Notes under the pieces: model-generated | Databases searched by the model: none | What the model was told of the DNA's origin: nothing | Seen by the model: only the letters and a program-made list of their open reading frames with translations | Translations under genes and position numbers: made by a program | In this document: piece by piece, positions 41,664-49,835 of the stretch | Numbering within the stretch: the stretch's first letter is position 1 | Layout of the letters: each line of letters starts with the position of its first letter | Assembly (NCBI GenBank): GCA_040003255.1 | Contig: JBDUCV010000007.1 | Coordinates: forward strand, 1 to 49,910 | DNA length: 49,910 nucleotides | DNA from: JBDUCV01 sp040003255 | GTDB lineage: Bacteria; Actinomycetota; Actinomycetes; Mycobacteriales; Jatrophihabitantaceae | Direction of reading: 5' to 3'

Positions 41664-42555
41664 GCACGCCGCTTCGTCCGCGCAGTCAGCGTCGGGTCAG
41701 GCCGTCGTCGACGGCCTGGTGCGACTGCTCGACCTGGAGCAGATCGAGCAGGACATCTTCCGCGGGCGTTCGCCAAATGTCTCGCTGCAGCGCATCTTCG
41801 GCGGTCAGGTCGCCGGGCAGGCGCTGGTCGCCGCGGGCCGCACGGTCGATCCGAACCGATCCGTGCACTCGCTGCACTCCTACTTCATCCGACCGGGCGA
41901 TCCCGAGACGCCGATCGTCTACACCGTCGACCGGGTACGCGACGGCCGTTCGTTCAGCACCCGCCGGGTCGTGGCGATCCAGCACGGTGACGCGATCTTC
42001 TCGCTGTCAGCGTCCTTCCAGTTGCATCAGGACGGCGTCAACCACCAGAGCGCGATGCCCGATGTGCCACCGCCGGAGGAGCTGCCGACGTTGGACGAGC
42101 GTTGGGCAGGAGTCGAAGACGGCGCGGTGATCATGCGCCGGATGCCCCGTCCGTTCGATCTTCGTTACGTCGATAACCCGCCGTGGGCGCAACGCGCGAA
42201 TGGTCCGAGGGAGCATGCCCCGCAGCGGGTGTGGATGCGCGCCAACGGGAGGCTGCCCGACGATGACTTGGTGCATGTCTGTGCGCTGACCTTCGCATCC
42301 GATCTCACCTTGCTCGACTCGGTGCTGATCCAGCATGGCCTGGCGGCTGGTTTGGACCCGGTCAAGATGGCCTCGCTCGACCACGCGATGTGGTTCCATC
42401 GCCCGTTCCGCGCCGACGAGTGGTTCCTCTACGACACCGAGTCGCCAACCGCGTCCGGCGGACGCGGCCTGGCACAGGGCAAGATCTTCACCCGCGACGG
42501 ACGCCACGTGGCCAGCGTCGTGCAGGAGGGCATGCTGCGTGTGCCATCGGCCTGA
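41653..42555 (+). CDS. tesB: Acyl-CoA thioesterase II
   Basis: A 300-aa double-hotdog thioesterase hydrolysing medium and long acyl-CoAs. LLDLEQIEQDIFRG, QRIFGGQVAGQALVAAGRTV, VHSLHSYFIRPGDP and RDGRSFSTRRVVAIQ are typical, as is the C-terminal SLDHAMWFHRPFRADEWFLYD with the Asp-containing second hotdog. GTG 41653 lies inside the end of pyk (11-base overlap), indicating coupling. Ends 10 bases from the convergent decarboxylase stop. Confidence 0.94.
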
Positions 42556-42565
42556 CCCGCCGCGA

Positions 42566-43969
42566 TCACGACGCCGACAATGCCGCCCAAGCCGCCTCGA
42601 CGTGGCGGCCCTGCGTCTGCGGTGAGCCGATCGCCATCCGCAATGCCACCTGACCGTTGACGACGGTATGGGTGAGGTAGAGCTCCCCCGAGGTGTTGAC
42701 CCGCTCCATCAGCGCGCGGGTCTCGTCGTCGCCAGCGCGCAGCCGGAAGGTCACCAGCGACAGGGCGCGGGGTGCCACCAGCTCGAAACGCTCGTCGGCA
42801 AGCACCCACGACTCGAACTGACGCGCCAGTGCGACGTGCGCGCGAATGTGCTCGCGCAAACCCTCGGCGCCGTACCACCGGATCACCGCCCACAGCTTCA
42901 GCGCGCGGAAGCGGCGCCCGAGCGGCACGTGCCAGTCCCGGTAATCGATCACGGCACCGGACGCGGTGGCCTCGTTTCGCAGGTATTCGGGCAGGATCGA
43001 CAGCGCATCGATTAGCACGGTCCGGTTCTTGATCCAAAGGGCGGTGCAGTCGAAGTTTGTCAGCAACCACTTGTGTGGATTGGTGCTGTAGGAGTCGGCC
43101 AGCTCGACGCCGTCGTTCATGGACCGAAACTCCGGGCAGACCGCGGCGACGCCAGCCCAGGCGGCGTCGACGTGCACCCACGCACCGTGTTCGCGGGCGA
43201 TCGGCGCGAGCTCGGCTACCGAATCGACTGCACCCACCCCGGTCGTGCCGACGCTTGCTACTACCAGCGCGGGCGCGATGCCGGTTGCGATGTCGGCGTC
43301 GATCAATTGCAGCAGGTGGTCCGGTCGCGCCCGTTGGGTGGCCGGGTCGACGTCGATCAGCCGCAGCGCCGCGGCCCCCACACCCGCCACCCGGCATGCC
43401 TTCTCGACCGAGGAATGCGTCTGATTTGAGGTGTAGACGGCGAACCGGCCGGCCGATGCGCCCTGGGTCGCGGTCCGTCCGTTGCTCGCGCGGTGCAGGG
43501 CGGCAACCACGACGACAAGTGCTGCGTCCGAGGCAGTGTGCTGGATGACGCCGCCGCCCGGTCCGTTCGAGCGGAACGCGGCAGGCAGCCCCAGCAGCTC
43601 GGCGAGCCAGTCGAGCACATGTGTCTCGAGTTCGGTGGCGGCCGGGGAGGTGGCCCACAACATGCCCTGCGCGCCGATCCCAGAGGCGATCAGATCACCG
43701 AGGATGGCCGGTCCGCTCGCGTTCGCCGGAAAGTACGCGAAGAACGACGGGTGCTGCCAGTGGGTGATCCCGGGCAGGATCACCTCCTCCAGATCGCGCA
43801 AAACAGCGGCGAATGGTTCGCCGCGTTCTGGCGGCGCGGCCGGCAACGCCGCCCGGACGTCACCGGGTTGGACCGGAGACCGGACCGGTAGCGACTCGAG
43901 GCGCTCGTAGTAGTCAGCGATCCAGTCGATCACCTGCCGGCCATACTCACGGAACTGGTCAGGTGTCAT
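42566..43969 (-). CDS. PLP-dependent aromatic-L-amino-acid decarboxylase family protein
   Basis: A 467-aa group II decarboxylase. MTPDQFREYGRQVIDWIADYYERLESLPV, HWQHPSFFAYFPANAS and SNQTHSSVEKA (His185, ring-stacking) are seen. HVDAAWAG (Asp268, pyridine-N contact) and STNPHKWLLTNFDCTALW follow, where Lys300 forms the PLP aldimine. The family decarboxylates L-DOPA, tryptophan, tyrosine or phenylalanine; substrate cannot be read from the sequence. ATG 43969 is the family start. GTGs at 43981 and 43987 are in frame, and no start has a clear Shine-Dalgarno. It lies just downstream of tRNA-Leu on the same strand, so transcription may run through the tRNA. Confidence 0.92.
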   Translation of the reverse strand: MTPDQFREYGRQVIDWIADYYERLESLPVRSPVQPGDVRAALPAAPPERGEPFAAVLRDLEEVILPGITHWQHPSFFAYFPANASGPAILGDLIASGIGAQGMLWATSPAATELETHVLDWLAELLGLPAAFRSNGPGGGVIQHTASDAALVVVVAALHRASNGRTATQGASAGRFAVYTSNQTHSSVEKACRVAGVGAAALRLIDVDPATQRARPDHLLQLIDADIATGIAPALVVASVGTTGVGAVDSVAELAPIAREHGAWVHVDAAWAGVAAVCPEFRSMNDGVELADSYSTNPHKWLLTNFDCTALWIKNRTVLIDALSILPEYLRNEATASGAVIDYRDWHVPLGRRFRALKLWAVIRWYGAEGLREHIRAHVALARQFESWVLADERFELVAPRALSLVTFRLRAGDDETRALMERVNTSGELYLTHTVVNGQVALRMAIGSPQTQGRHVEAAWAALSAS

Positions 43970-44002
43970 GTGGCCGGTCACGGCCACAGTGTGCCGGGTG
44001 GG

Positions 44003-44084
44003 TACCCCTGGTGGGATTCGAACCCACAAGCCTTTCGGCAATGGTGTTTGAGACCATCTCGTATGCCAGTTCCGACACAGGGGC
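44003..44084 (-). tRNA. tRNA-Leu (anticodon CAA)
   Basis: An 82-nt class II tRNA. The acceptor stem GCCCCTG pairs with CAGGGGT (a G-T wobble at the end, positions 1-72). The anticodon stem ATGGT/ACCAT encloses CTCAAAC (anticodon CAA, reads UUG). A variable arm TTGCCGAAAGGCTT and the T-arm GTGGGTTCGAATCCCAC follow. CCA is not encoded; the 3' end is followed by CCC. It is divergent from pdtaR. Confidence 0.93.
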
Positions 44085-44097
44085 GTACGCCGCAGTC

Positions 44098-44116
44098 ATC
44101 TTAGCGGCGCTAGGCT
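44098..44116. promoter_or_regulatory. Divergent promoters of tRNA-Leu and pdtaR
   Basis: Minus strand: TAAGAT (plus 44098-44103), 13 bases before the tRNA 5' end. Plus strand: TAGGCT (44111-44116), giving a pdtaR leader of about 35 nt with AGAGGGG 7 bases before its GTG. The two -10 boxes are only 7 bases apart, so RNA polymerase could probably not occupy both at once. Confidence 0.4.
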
Positions 44117-44157
44117 GAACGCTGCTTACAGCTTGCGATCCACAGAGGGGCGCACCA

Positions 44158-44784
44158 GTGGCTGCTGCGTCAACGAGCGGTTCGATTGGCGAACTCGCAG
44201 ATGGCGCTTCGCGGCGCGTACTCATCGCCGAAGACGAAGCGCTCATCCGGCTCGATCTGCGCGAGATGCTGCAGGAAGAAGGCTTTGAGGTCGTCGGCGA
44301 GGCAGCGGACGGCGAGCAAGCCGTCGCCCTGGCCACCGAACTCACGCCGGATCTGGTCATCTGCGACGTCAAGATGCCGAAGATGGACGGCATCACCGCG
44401 GCCGCCCATATCGCGCGCCGGCGCATCGCACCCGTGGTAATCCTGACCGCATTCAGCCAGCGCGATCTGATCGATCGGGCCCGGGACGCCGGCGCGATGG
44501 CTTACCTGATCAAGCCGTTCCAGAAGCGCGACCTGCTACCCGCCATCGAGATGGCCACGTCCCGATTCGCCGAGATCCGCGCGCTTGAGGCAGAGGTCGG
44601 TGGACTCCGCGAGCAACTCGAGGCCCGCAAACTGATCGAGCGGGCCAAGGGCGTGCTGATGTCCGACCACAGAATGAGCGAACCCGAAGCCTTCCGCTGG
44701 ATACAGCGCGCTGCGATGGACAACCGCACCTCGATGCGGGCCGTGGCCGAGGTTGTCCTGACGGGCGGGCCGGTTGTTCCCTGA
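44158..44784 (+). CDS. pdtaR: ANTAR-domain response regulator (transcription antiterminator)
   Basis: A 208-aa response regulator. The receiver domain (about 18-135) has the acidic pocket Glu25/Asp26, the phosphoacceptor Asp70 (LVICDVKMPKMDG), Thr97 and Lys119. A C-terminal ANTAR RNA-binding domain (about 145-205) has REQLEARKLIERAKGVLM and SEPEAFRWIQRAAMDNRTSMRAVAEVVL. It corresponds to Rv1626/PdtaR, which binds double-hairpin leaders to prevent termination when phosphorylated by the kinase PdtaS (not in window). Position near tRNA-Leu and polA is as in mycobacteria. GTG 44158. Confidence 0.93.
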   Translation: MAAASTSGSIGELADGASRRVLIAEDEALIRLDLREMLQEEGFEVVGEAADGEQAVALATELTPDLVICDVKMPKMDGITAAAHIARRRIAPVVILTAFSQRDLIDRARDAGAMAYLIKPFQKRDLLPAIEMATSRFAEIRALEAEVGGLREQLEARKLIERAKGVLMSDHRMSEPEAFRWIQRAAMDNRTSMRAVAEVVLTGGPVVP

Positions 44785-44788
44785 CGGC

Positions 44789-44814
44789 GCCACCGGTCAC
44801 CGTGACGGGGTGGC
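44789..44814. terminator. Possible terminator after pdtaR
   Basis: GCCACC (44789-44794) pairs with GGTGGC (44809-44814), with further GTC/GAC pairing inside, just after the pdtaR stop at 44784. No T-run. The remaining bases up to 44976 show no gene. Confidence 0.35.
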
Positions 44815-44976
44815 ACGCGCGGGGTGAGCACCATAGCGACTGCCGGTGCGGCTGCCAAGCGGGTGTTCAGCTAGCTGCCACCTACGGTCCCCCCTGCGGG
44901 CCGCGATCAGCCCGGGGCTAGGGTCTGGGCGCAGTGAGTGCACACGAACGCGGGGATCTCGATGGGGAGATGAGCG

Positions 44977-45570
44977 GTGCTGCGCAGTCATGTGCGAGTA
45001 CGTCCGGCTGAACCACACGACGTCACGGCGCTGACTGGCCTGATGAGGTCCGATCCGCCCGCTGCCCCGCTGGGGGCGCGGCCGGGTCTGGAAGCCAACC
45101 ATCTCGCGGACGCGATCATGGCCCACGATCAGACCGTGCTGGCCGCGATCGACGACGTGAGCGGTGACGTCGTGGGGCTCGTCCTGGTCATGGACGACGA
45201 GGTCGGTGCGGTGCCCCGATCGCCGGCGCTACATGTGAGCCACCTCGTCGTCGCCAGGAAGCACCGCCGTAGGGGGGTGGGGCGAGCGCTGCTCGCCGCA
45301 ACTGTCCAGCTGGCCGAACAGCGCGGGATCGACCACATTTTGGCCAGCGCGGCGACGACGTCACGTGATGCGAATCGCTACCTTGCCCGGCTCGGTTTCG
45401 CGCCGTACGTCGCGCGCCGGATCGCACCCACCGCCGTTCTGCGCCGATCGCTCGGACTCGCCGGCGGCTCGGATCGGCTGGCGCTGATCCGCCGGGTCCG
45501 CGGTGGCGGGCCACCCTCGCGCGCGGTTCGCGCGGCCCTCGATGCGCGCAGTGTCCGCCGGGGAGCCTGA
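44977..45570 (+). CDS. GNAT-family N-acetyltransferase
   Basis: A 197-aa protein. VRVRPAEPHDVTALTGLM opens the fold; LHVSHLVVARKHRRRGVGRALLAATVQLAEQRG (about 80-115) contains the acetyl-CoA-binding motif RRRGVG, and SRDANRYLARLGFAPYVARRI is motif B. A basic C-terminal tail follows. The substrate is unknown. GTG 44977 has GGGGAG about 7 bases upstream. The gene lies between pdtaR and polA. Confidence 0.85.
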   Translation: MLRSHVRVRPAEPHDVTALTGLMRSDPPAAPLGARPGLEANHLADAIMAHDQTVLAAIDDVSGDVVGLVLVMDDEVGAVPRSPALHVSHLVVARKHRRRGVGRALLAATVQLAEQRGIDHILASAATTSRDANRYLARLGFAPYVARRIAPTAVLRRSLGLAGGSDRLALIRRVRGGGPPSRAVRAALDARSVRRGA

Positions 45571-45620
45571 GCATCCAGCAGCGTCGACGACGTGCCATGC
45601 CGGTTGTCGGCAGCGGCTCC

Positions 45621-45632
45621 TAGACTCGCGCC
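45621..45632 (+). promoter_or_regulatory. Leaderless-type promoter of polA (TAGACT)
   Basis: TAGACT at 45621-45626, six bases, then the polA GTG at 45633. Same spacing as at fbiD, the L,D-transpeptidase gene and pyk. No Shine-Dalgarno precedes polA. Confidence 0.55.
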
Positions 45633-48332
45633 GTGACCGCGCCCGCTACAACCCGCCTATTGCTACTCGACGGTCACTCGCTCGCCTACCGGGCGTTCTT
45701 CGCGCTGCCCGTCGAAAACTTTTCGACCACGACCGGACAGCCCACGAACGCCGTTTACGGCTTCACGTCGATGCTGATCAACCTGCTGCGGGACGAGAAC
45801 CCGACCCACCTCGCAGTGACCTTCGACGTGTCGCGGCATACCTTCCGCAACGAGACGTACGCCGAATACAAGGCTGGGCGCAGCGAGACGCCAGCCGACT
45901 TCCGCGGGCAAGTGTCGCTAATCCGAGAGGTGCTCGACGCACTGCACATCCCGACGCTGACCGCCGAAGGGTACGAGGCCGACGACGTCATCGCCACTAT
46001 CACCACCCACGCCCAGGCGCAGGGCATCCCGGTGCTGATCACCACGGGCGACCGCGATGCGCTGCAGCTGGTCGACGATCAAGTCACCGTGCTCTACCCC
46101 CGTAAGGGGGTCAGCGAGCTGACCAGGTTCACCCCCGAGGAGGTTCAGTCCAAGTACGGTCTGACGCCGCGGCAGTACCCCGATTTCGCCGCCCTTCGCG
46201 GCGACCCGAGCGACAACCTGCCGGGCATTCCCGGGGTCGGTGAGAAGACCGCGGCGAAATGGATCCGCGAGTTCGGCTCCTTCGATGCCCTCGTTGCGGG
46301 CGTCGGAAACGTCACCGGCAAGGTCGGTGACGCGCTTCGCGAGCACCTGGCCACTGTGATTCGCAACCGGCAGCTGACTGAGCTGGTGCGCGACGTGCCG
46401 ATCGAGGTCGACCTCACCGCACTCGAGCGCCAGCCATGGGACCGCGACCGGGTTCACGCACTGTTCGACAACTTGCAGTTCCGCGTGCTCCGCGAACGGC
46501 TGTTCGCCACTCTGACCAGCACCGAGCCCGAGGCCGAGGAAGGCTTCGAGGTACGCGCTGTGCGGCTAGGCATCGACGAGGTGGCGTCGTGGCTCGACGA
46601 GCATGCCCGTGACGGCCGCCGGGTCGGTCTTGCCTTCCGCGGCAACTGGAGGCGGGGAACCGGCGTACTGACCGGCATCGCACTCGCCGCCGCCGACGGG
46701 GCGGCCGGTTATGTCACCCCGGAGTTGCTCACCGACAACGACGAGCGAGCCTTCGCCGAGTGGCTCGCCGACGACACCGCGCCCAAGGCGGTTCATGACG
46801 TCAAGAGTCCGCTGCTCGCCTTGCGCCAGCACGGTTGGGTGCTCCAGGGCGTTTCCAGCGACACCCAGCTCGCCGCGTACCTTGCACTACCCGGACAGCG
46901 CTCGTTCGATCTCGCCGACCTGGCTCTGCGCTACTTGCGGCGCGAGCTGCGAGCCAACGACCCGGCCGAGCTCGAGTCCGGCCAGCTCACCCTCGACGGC
47001 GGCATCGACGAGTCCGACAGTGCACTGGCCGAGATCGAGTCGGTGCGGGCGAGCGCGATCAAGGATCTTGCCGACGCGTTCGACGTCGAACTCGAACAGC
47101 GTGGTGCCGCCCGGCTGCTCGCCGAGATGGAGTTGCCGCTGACCTTCGTGCTGTCCGACATGGAAGCCGTCGGCATCGCCGTCGACACCGACCATCTGCT
47201 CGAGCTGCAGACCGAGTTGGGTGCTGGCGTCAAGACGGTGGAGCAAGACGCCCATGCAGTGGTGGGCCGGCCGTTCAATCTTGGCTCCCCGAAGCAATTG
47301 CAGGAGATTCTCTTCGACCAGTTCGGCCTGCCGAAGACCAAGCGGATCAAGACTGGTTACACGACCGATGCCGACGCGCTCGCCGGTCTCTACGAGCAGA
47401 CCCAGCACCCGTTGCTCGAACTGCTGCTTCGCCATCGTGAGGTGGCCCGTCTCAAGACCGTCGTCGACTCGTTGCTTCCGCTGATCGACGACGTCGGGCG
47501 GATCCACACAACCTTCAACCAGACGATCGCGGCTACCGGCCGGCTCTCATCGACCGACCCGAACCTGCAGAACATCCCGATCCGGACGGCAGACGGGCGC
47601 CGGATCCGTGAGGCGTTCACCGTCGGCGCGGGCTTCGAGTCATTGATGACCGCCGACTACAGCCAGATCGAGATGCGCATCATGGCGCATCTGTCCCGGG
47701 ACGACGGCCTGATCGAGGCATTCACCACCGGCGAGGACTTGCATTCCTTCGTCGCATCGCGGGCGTTCGATCTGCCACCCGATCAGATCGACCCGGAACT
47801 GCGTCGACGGGTGAAGGCGATGTCCTACGGCCTGGCCTACGGGTTGTCAGCGTTCGGGCTGGCTCAACAGCTTAAGATCAGTGCGGACGAGGCGCGTGGG
47901 CAGATGGACGCCTACTTCGCGCGTTTCGGCGGGGTGCGCGACTACCTGCACTCCGTGGTCGACGACGCCCGGCGTAGCGGCTACACCGAGACGATCATGG
48001 GTCGACGGCGCTACCTTCCCGACCTCACCAGCGACAACCGCCAACGCCGCGAGATGGCCGAGCGGATGGCGCTCAATGCGCCGATCCAGGGCAGTGCGGC
48101 CGACATCATCAAAGTGGCCATGCTCGGAGTGCATCACGCGCTCGCCGGATCGCAGCTGAAATCGCGGCTGCTCCTGCAGGTGCACGACGAGCTCCTGCTC
48201 GAGATCGCGCCAGGTGAACGAGAGACCGTTGAGCGGCTTGTCCGAAAGCAGATGGGTGCGGCGTACCCGCTCGACGTGCCGCTCGACGTGTCCATTGGGG
48301 TCGGCGCCACCTGGAACCAGGCCGCTCATTAG
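45633..48332 (+). CDS. polA: DNA polymerase I
   Basis: An 899-aa polymerase for Okazaki-fragment maturation and repair. The N-terminal 5'-3' exonuclease (1-300) has LLLLDGHSLAYRAFFALP, EGYEADDVIAT and ALRGDPSDNLPGIPGVGEKTAAKW. The middle 3'-5' exonuclease-like domain lacks the acidic metal-binding residues, usual in actinobacteria, so proofreading is unlikely. Polymerase motifs: DPNLQNIPIRTADGRRIREAF, motif A MTADYSQIEMR (about 672-682), O-helix RRRVKAMSYGLAYG (about 723-736) and motif C QVHDELLLEI near 850. The stop overlaps the convergent DoxX-like gene by 4 bases. Confidence 0.97.
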   Translation: MTAPATTRLLLLDGHSLAYRAFFALPVENFSTTTGQPTNAVYGFTSMLINLLRDENPTHLAVTFDVSRHTFRNETYAEYKAGRSETPADFRGQVSLIREVLDALHIPTLTAEGYEADDVIATITTHAQAQGIPVLITTGDRDALQLVDDQVTVLYPRKGVSELTRFTPEEVQSKYGLTPRQYPDFAALRGDPSDNLPGIPGVGEKTAAKWIREFGSFDALVAGVGNVTGKVGDALREHLATVIRNRQLTELVRDVPIEVDLTALERQPWDRDRVHALFDNLQFRVLRERLFATLTSTEPEAEEGFEVRAVRLGIDEVASWLDEHARDGRRVGLAFRGNWRRGTGVLTGIALAAADGAAGYVTPELLTDNDERAFAEWLADDTAPKAVHDVKSPLLALRQHGWVLQGVSSDTQLAAYLALPGQRSFDLADLALRYLRRELRANDPAELESGQLTLDGGIDESDSALAEIESVRASAIKDLADAFDVELEQRGAARLLAEMELPLTFVLSDMEAVGIAVDTDHLLELQTELGAGVKTVEQDAHAVVGRPFNLGSPKQLQEILFDQFGLPKTKRIKTGYTTDADALAGLYEQTQHPLLELLLRHREVARLKTVVDSLLPLIDDVGRIHTTFNQTIAATGRLSSTDPNLQNIPIRTADGRRIREAFTVGAGFESLMTADYSQIEMRIMAHLSRDDGLIEAFTTGEDLHSFVASRAFDLPPDQIDPELRRRVKAMSYGLAYGLSAFGLAQQLKISADEARGQMDAYFARFGGVRDYLHSVVDDARRSGYTETIMGRRRYLPDLTSDNRQRREMAERMALNAPIQGSAADIIKVAMLGVHHALAGSQLKSRLLLQVHDELLLEIAPGERETVERLVRKQMGAAYPLDVPLDVSIGVGATWNQAAH

Positions 48333-48886
48333 CCGGGCAGTGCGTCCGCGACCGCGCCTTTCGCATCGGCGACTGCGTCCTTCGCCGAGCGCAGCGCAGA
48401 CGCTGCCATGGCCTCGGTCTTGTGCAGTTGCTCAGCCGCAGCATGCTTCACCGTCGTCGGCGCCCGCTTGGCCCGGTACCCCAGCGACGGACGTCCCTCT
48501 GTGTCGACCGCGGCGATGATCAACCCGCCGAGCAAGCTGACGTTCTTGAAGAAGTGGAACAGCTGACTCTGCCGGACGCCCGGGTCTTTCTCCTCCCAGA
48601 ACCGATGGCCGGCAATGGTGGTGGGAGCGAGGCTCGCCGCGAGCGCGAGTGAAGATATTCGTGGGAATTTGCCGAGGGCCAACATGCCGCCCGCCACCAC
48701 CTTGAGTGCGGCGTCAGCCTGTACGACCTGTTTGGTGTTTGACAACGCGGGCAGTTTTTCGTGCAGGTCCCCGACCACCTTGGCTGCCTTCGGGATCTTG
48801 GGTTCGGGATTACGCAGGGTTTCGACACCGCCCACGAGGAACGTCGACGCGAGCAATGGGCGGGCGAGCGCACGGATCAAAGGCAT
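48329..48886 (-). CDS. DoxX-family membrane protein with Ala/Lys-rich tail
   Basis: A 185-aa protein. Residues 1-130 have DoxX character: LARPLLASTFLVGGVETLRNP, then hydrophobic helices ADAALKVVAGGMLALGKF, ISSLALAASLAPTTIAGH and FFKNVSLLGGLIIAAVD. DoxX-like proteins are small membrane proteins linked to respiratory or redox complexes; the function here is unknown. The C-terminus (about 140-185) is a soluble amphipathic Ala/Lys helix with AKDAVADAKGAVADA-type repeats. ATG 48886 is the family-like start. The stop lies inside the end of polA, so the two convergent genes have no room for a terminator between them. Confidence 0.85.
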   Translation of the reverse strand: MPLIRALARPLLASTFLVGGVETLRNPEPKIPKAAKVVGDLHEKLPALSNTKQVVQADAALKVVAGGMLALGKFPRISSLALAASLAPTTIAGHRFWEEKDPGVRQSQLFHFFKNVSLLGGLIIAAVDTEGRPSLGYRAKRAPTTVKHAAAEQLHKTEAMAASALRSAKDAVADAKGAVADALPG

Positions 48887-48974
48887 AGTTGTTTCATGCC
48901 CAGACGTCGCGCTTCTCAACCGGTCCGCGGGGGCGCTTGCTGGCCCGGCGCCGACGGGTGGCGATGACGAAGGG

Positions 48975-49799
48975 TCAGAGGAGTCGGCAGACGTAGATCG
49001 CGGTGCCAGGCAGGATCGCGCCGCGCAGCGGTGACCATTGGCCCCACTCGTCGGTGAGATCTGCTGGCCATTCCGGTTCGACCACGTCCACGAGCTGCAT
49101 ACCGGCCGCTGCGATCTCGCGCACGCGGTCGCCGAACGTGCGGTGATGCTCGACGTAGGTCGGCTCCCCAACGGTGTCGAACTCGACATAGGGCGTGCGG
49201 TCGAAGTACGGCATGGTCGCGGTGAGCCCGCCGGGCCCTGGATCATCCGGGAATGACCACCTGGTCGGATGGGTCGTCGCGAATACCCAGCGGCCGCCCG
49301 GACGGAGCACGCGCGCAACCTCACGCATCACCCGCGCGGAATCGCCCACAAAGGGAATCGCGCCGAATGCCGTGAAAGCGATGTCGAAGGCGTTGTCGGT
49401 GAACGGCAGGAACTGCGCATCCGCCTGGACGAGCGGCACGTCGACGTCGGTCTCGTGCATGCCCGCGATCGCGTGGTTCAGCATCCCGGCGGACAAATCG
49501 GACGCGACTGGCCGGGCACCTCGGGTCGCCAGCCACCGGGAACACATCGCGGCGCCGCACCCCACTTCCAGCAGGCGTTTGCCCTCGACGTCGCCAAGCA
49601 GCCGCGCGTCCTGCTCCCGCAGCCGCTCGGGACACCACACGAAATCCGCGACGCCTAGGAAAGCTCCGTGCAAGGCCTGGTAATCGTCCGCATCGGCGTC
49701 CCACCAGCGACGGTTAGCCCTCGCCGTCGAAGTTGGATCGGTGTGTCGACGGGTGATGCCGACTGCGTCGAGTTTCGCCGCCGGTTCGGTCGGTGCCAT
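48975..49799 (-). CDS. Class I SAM-dependent methyltransferase
   Basis: A 274-aa methyltransferase. ANRRWWDADADDYQALHG begins the fold; motif I is RLLEVGCGAAMCSRWL (about 75-90), then DLSAGML, FTDNAFDIAFTAFGAIPFV and VLRPGGRWVFATTHP. A close relative next to polA and rpsA is common in actinomycetes. The substrate is unknown; ubiE/COQ5-like methyltransferases share these motifs. A TACGGT box 7 bases before the ATG suggests a leaderless message. Confidence 0.9.
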   Translation of the reverse strand: MAPTEPAAKLDAVGITRRHTDPTSTARANRRWWDADADDYQALHGAFLGVADFVWCPERLREQDARLLGDVEGKRLLEVGCGAAMCSRWLATRGARPVASDLSAGMLNHAIAGMHETDVDVPLVQADAQFLPFTDNAFDIAFTAFGAIPFVGDSARVMREVARVLRPGGRWVFATTHPTRWSFPDDPGPGGLTATMPYFDRTPYVEFDTVGEPTYVEHHRTFGDRVREIAAAGMQLVDVVEPEWPADLTDEWGQWSPLRGAILPGTAIYVCRLL

Positions 49800-49812
49800 G
49801 CGTCGTACCGTA
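49800..49812 (-). promoter_or_regulatory. Possible leaderless promoter of the methyltransferase gene (TACGGT)
   Basis: On the minus strand TACGGT (plus 49807-49812) lies 7 bases before the ATG. The overlapping plus-strand TACCGT (49806-49811) could serve the divergent small frame. Confidence 0.4.
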
Positions 49813-49835
49813 TCCAGACGACGCAGGAGGTCATC

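Noticed and set aside
42429..43658. A 409-codon frame antiparallel/alternate to the PLP decarboxylase
   Set aside because: Same region, different frame, Arg/Gly-rich; the decarboxylase frame carries all catalytic motifs.
43970..44041. Extension of the decarboxylase frame upstream to an ATG inside the tRNA gene
   Set aside because: The extra 24 codons read through the tRNA-Leu sequence and have no family similarity.
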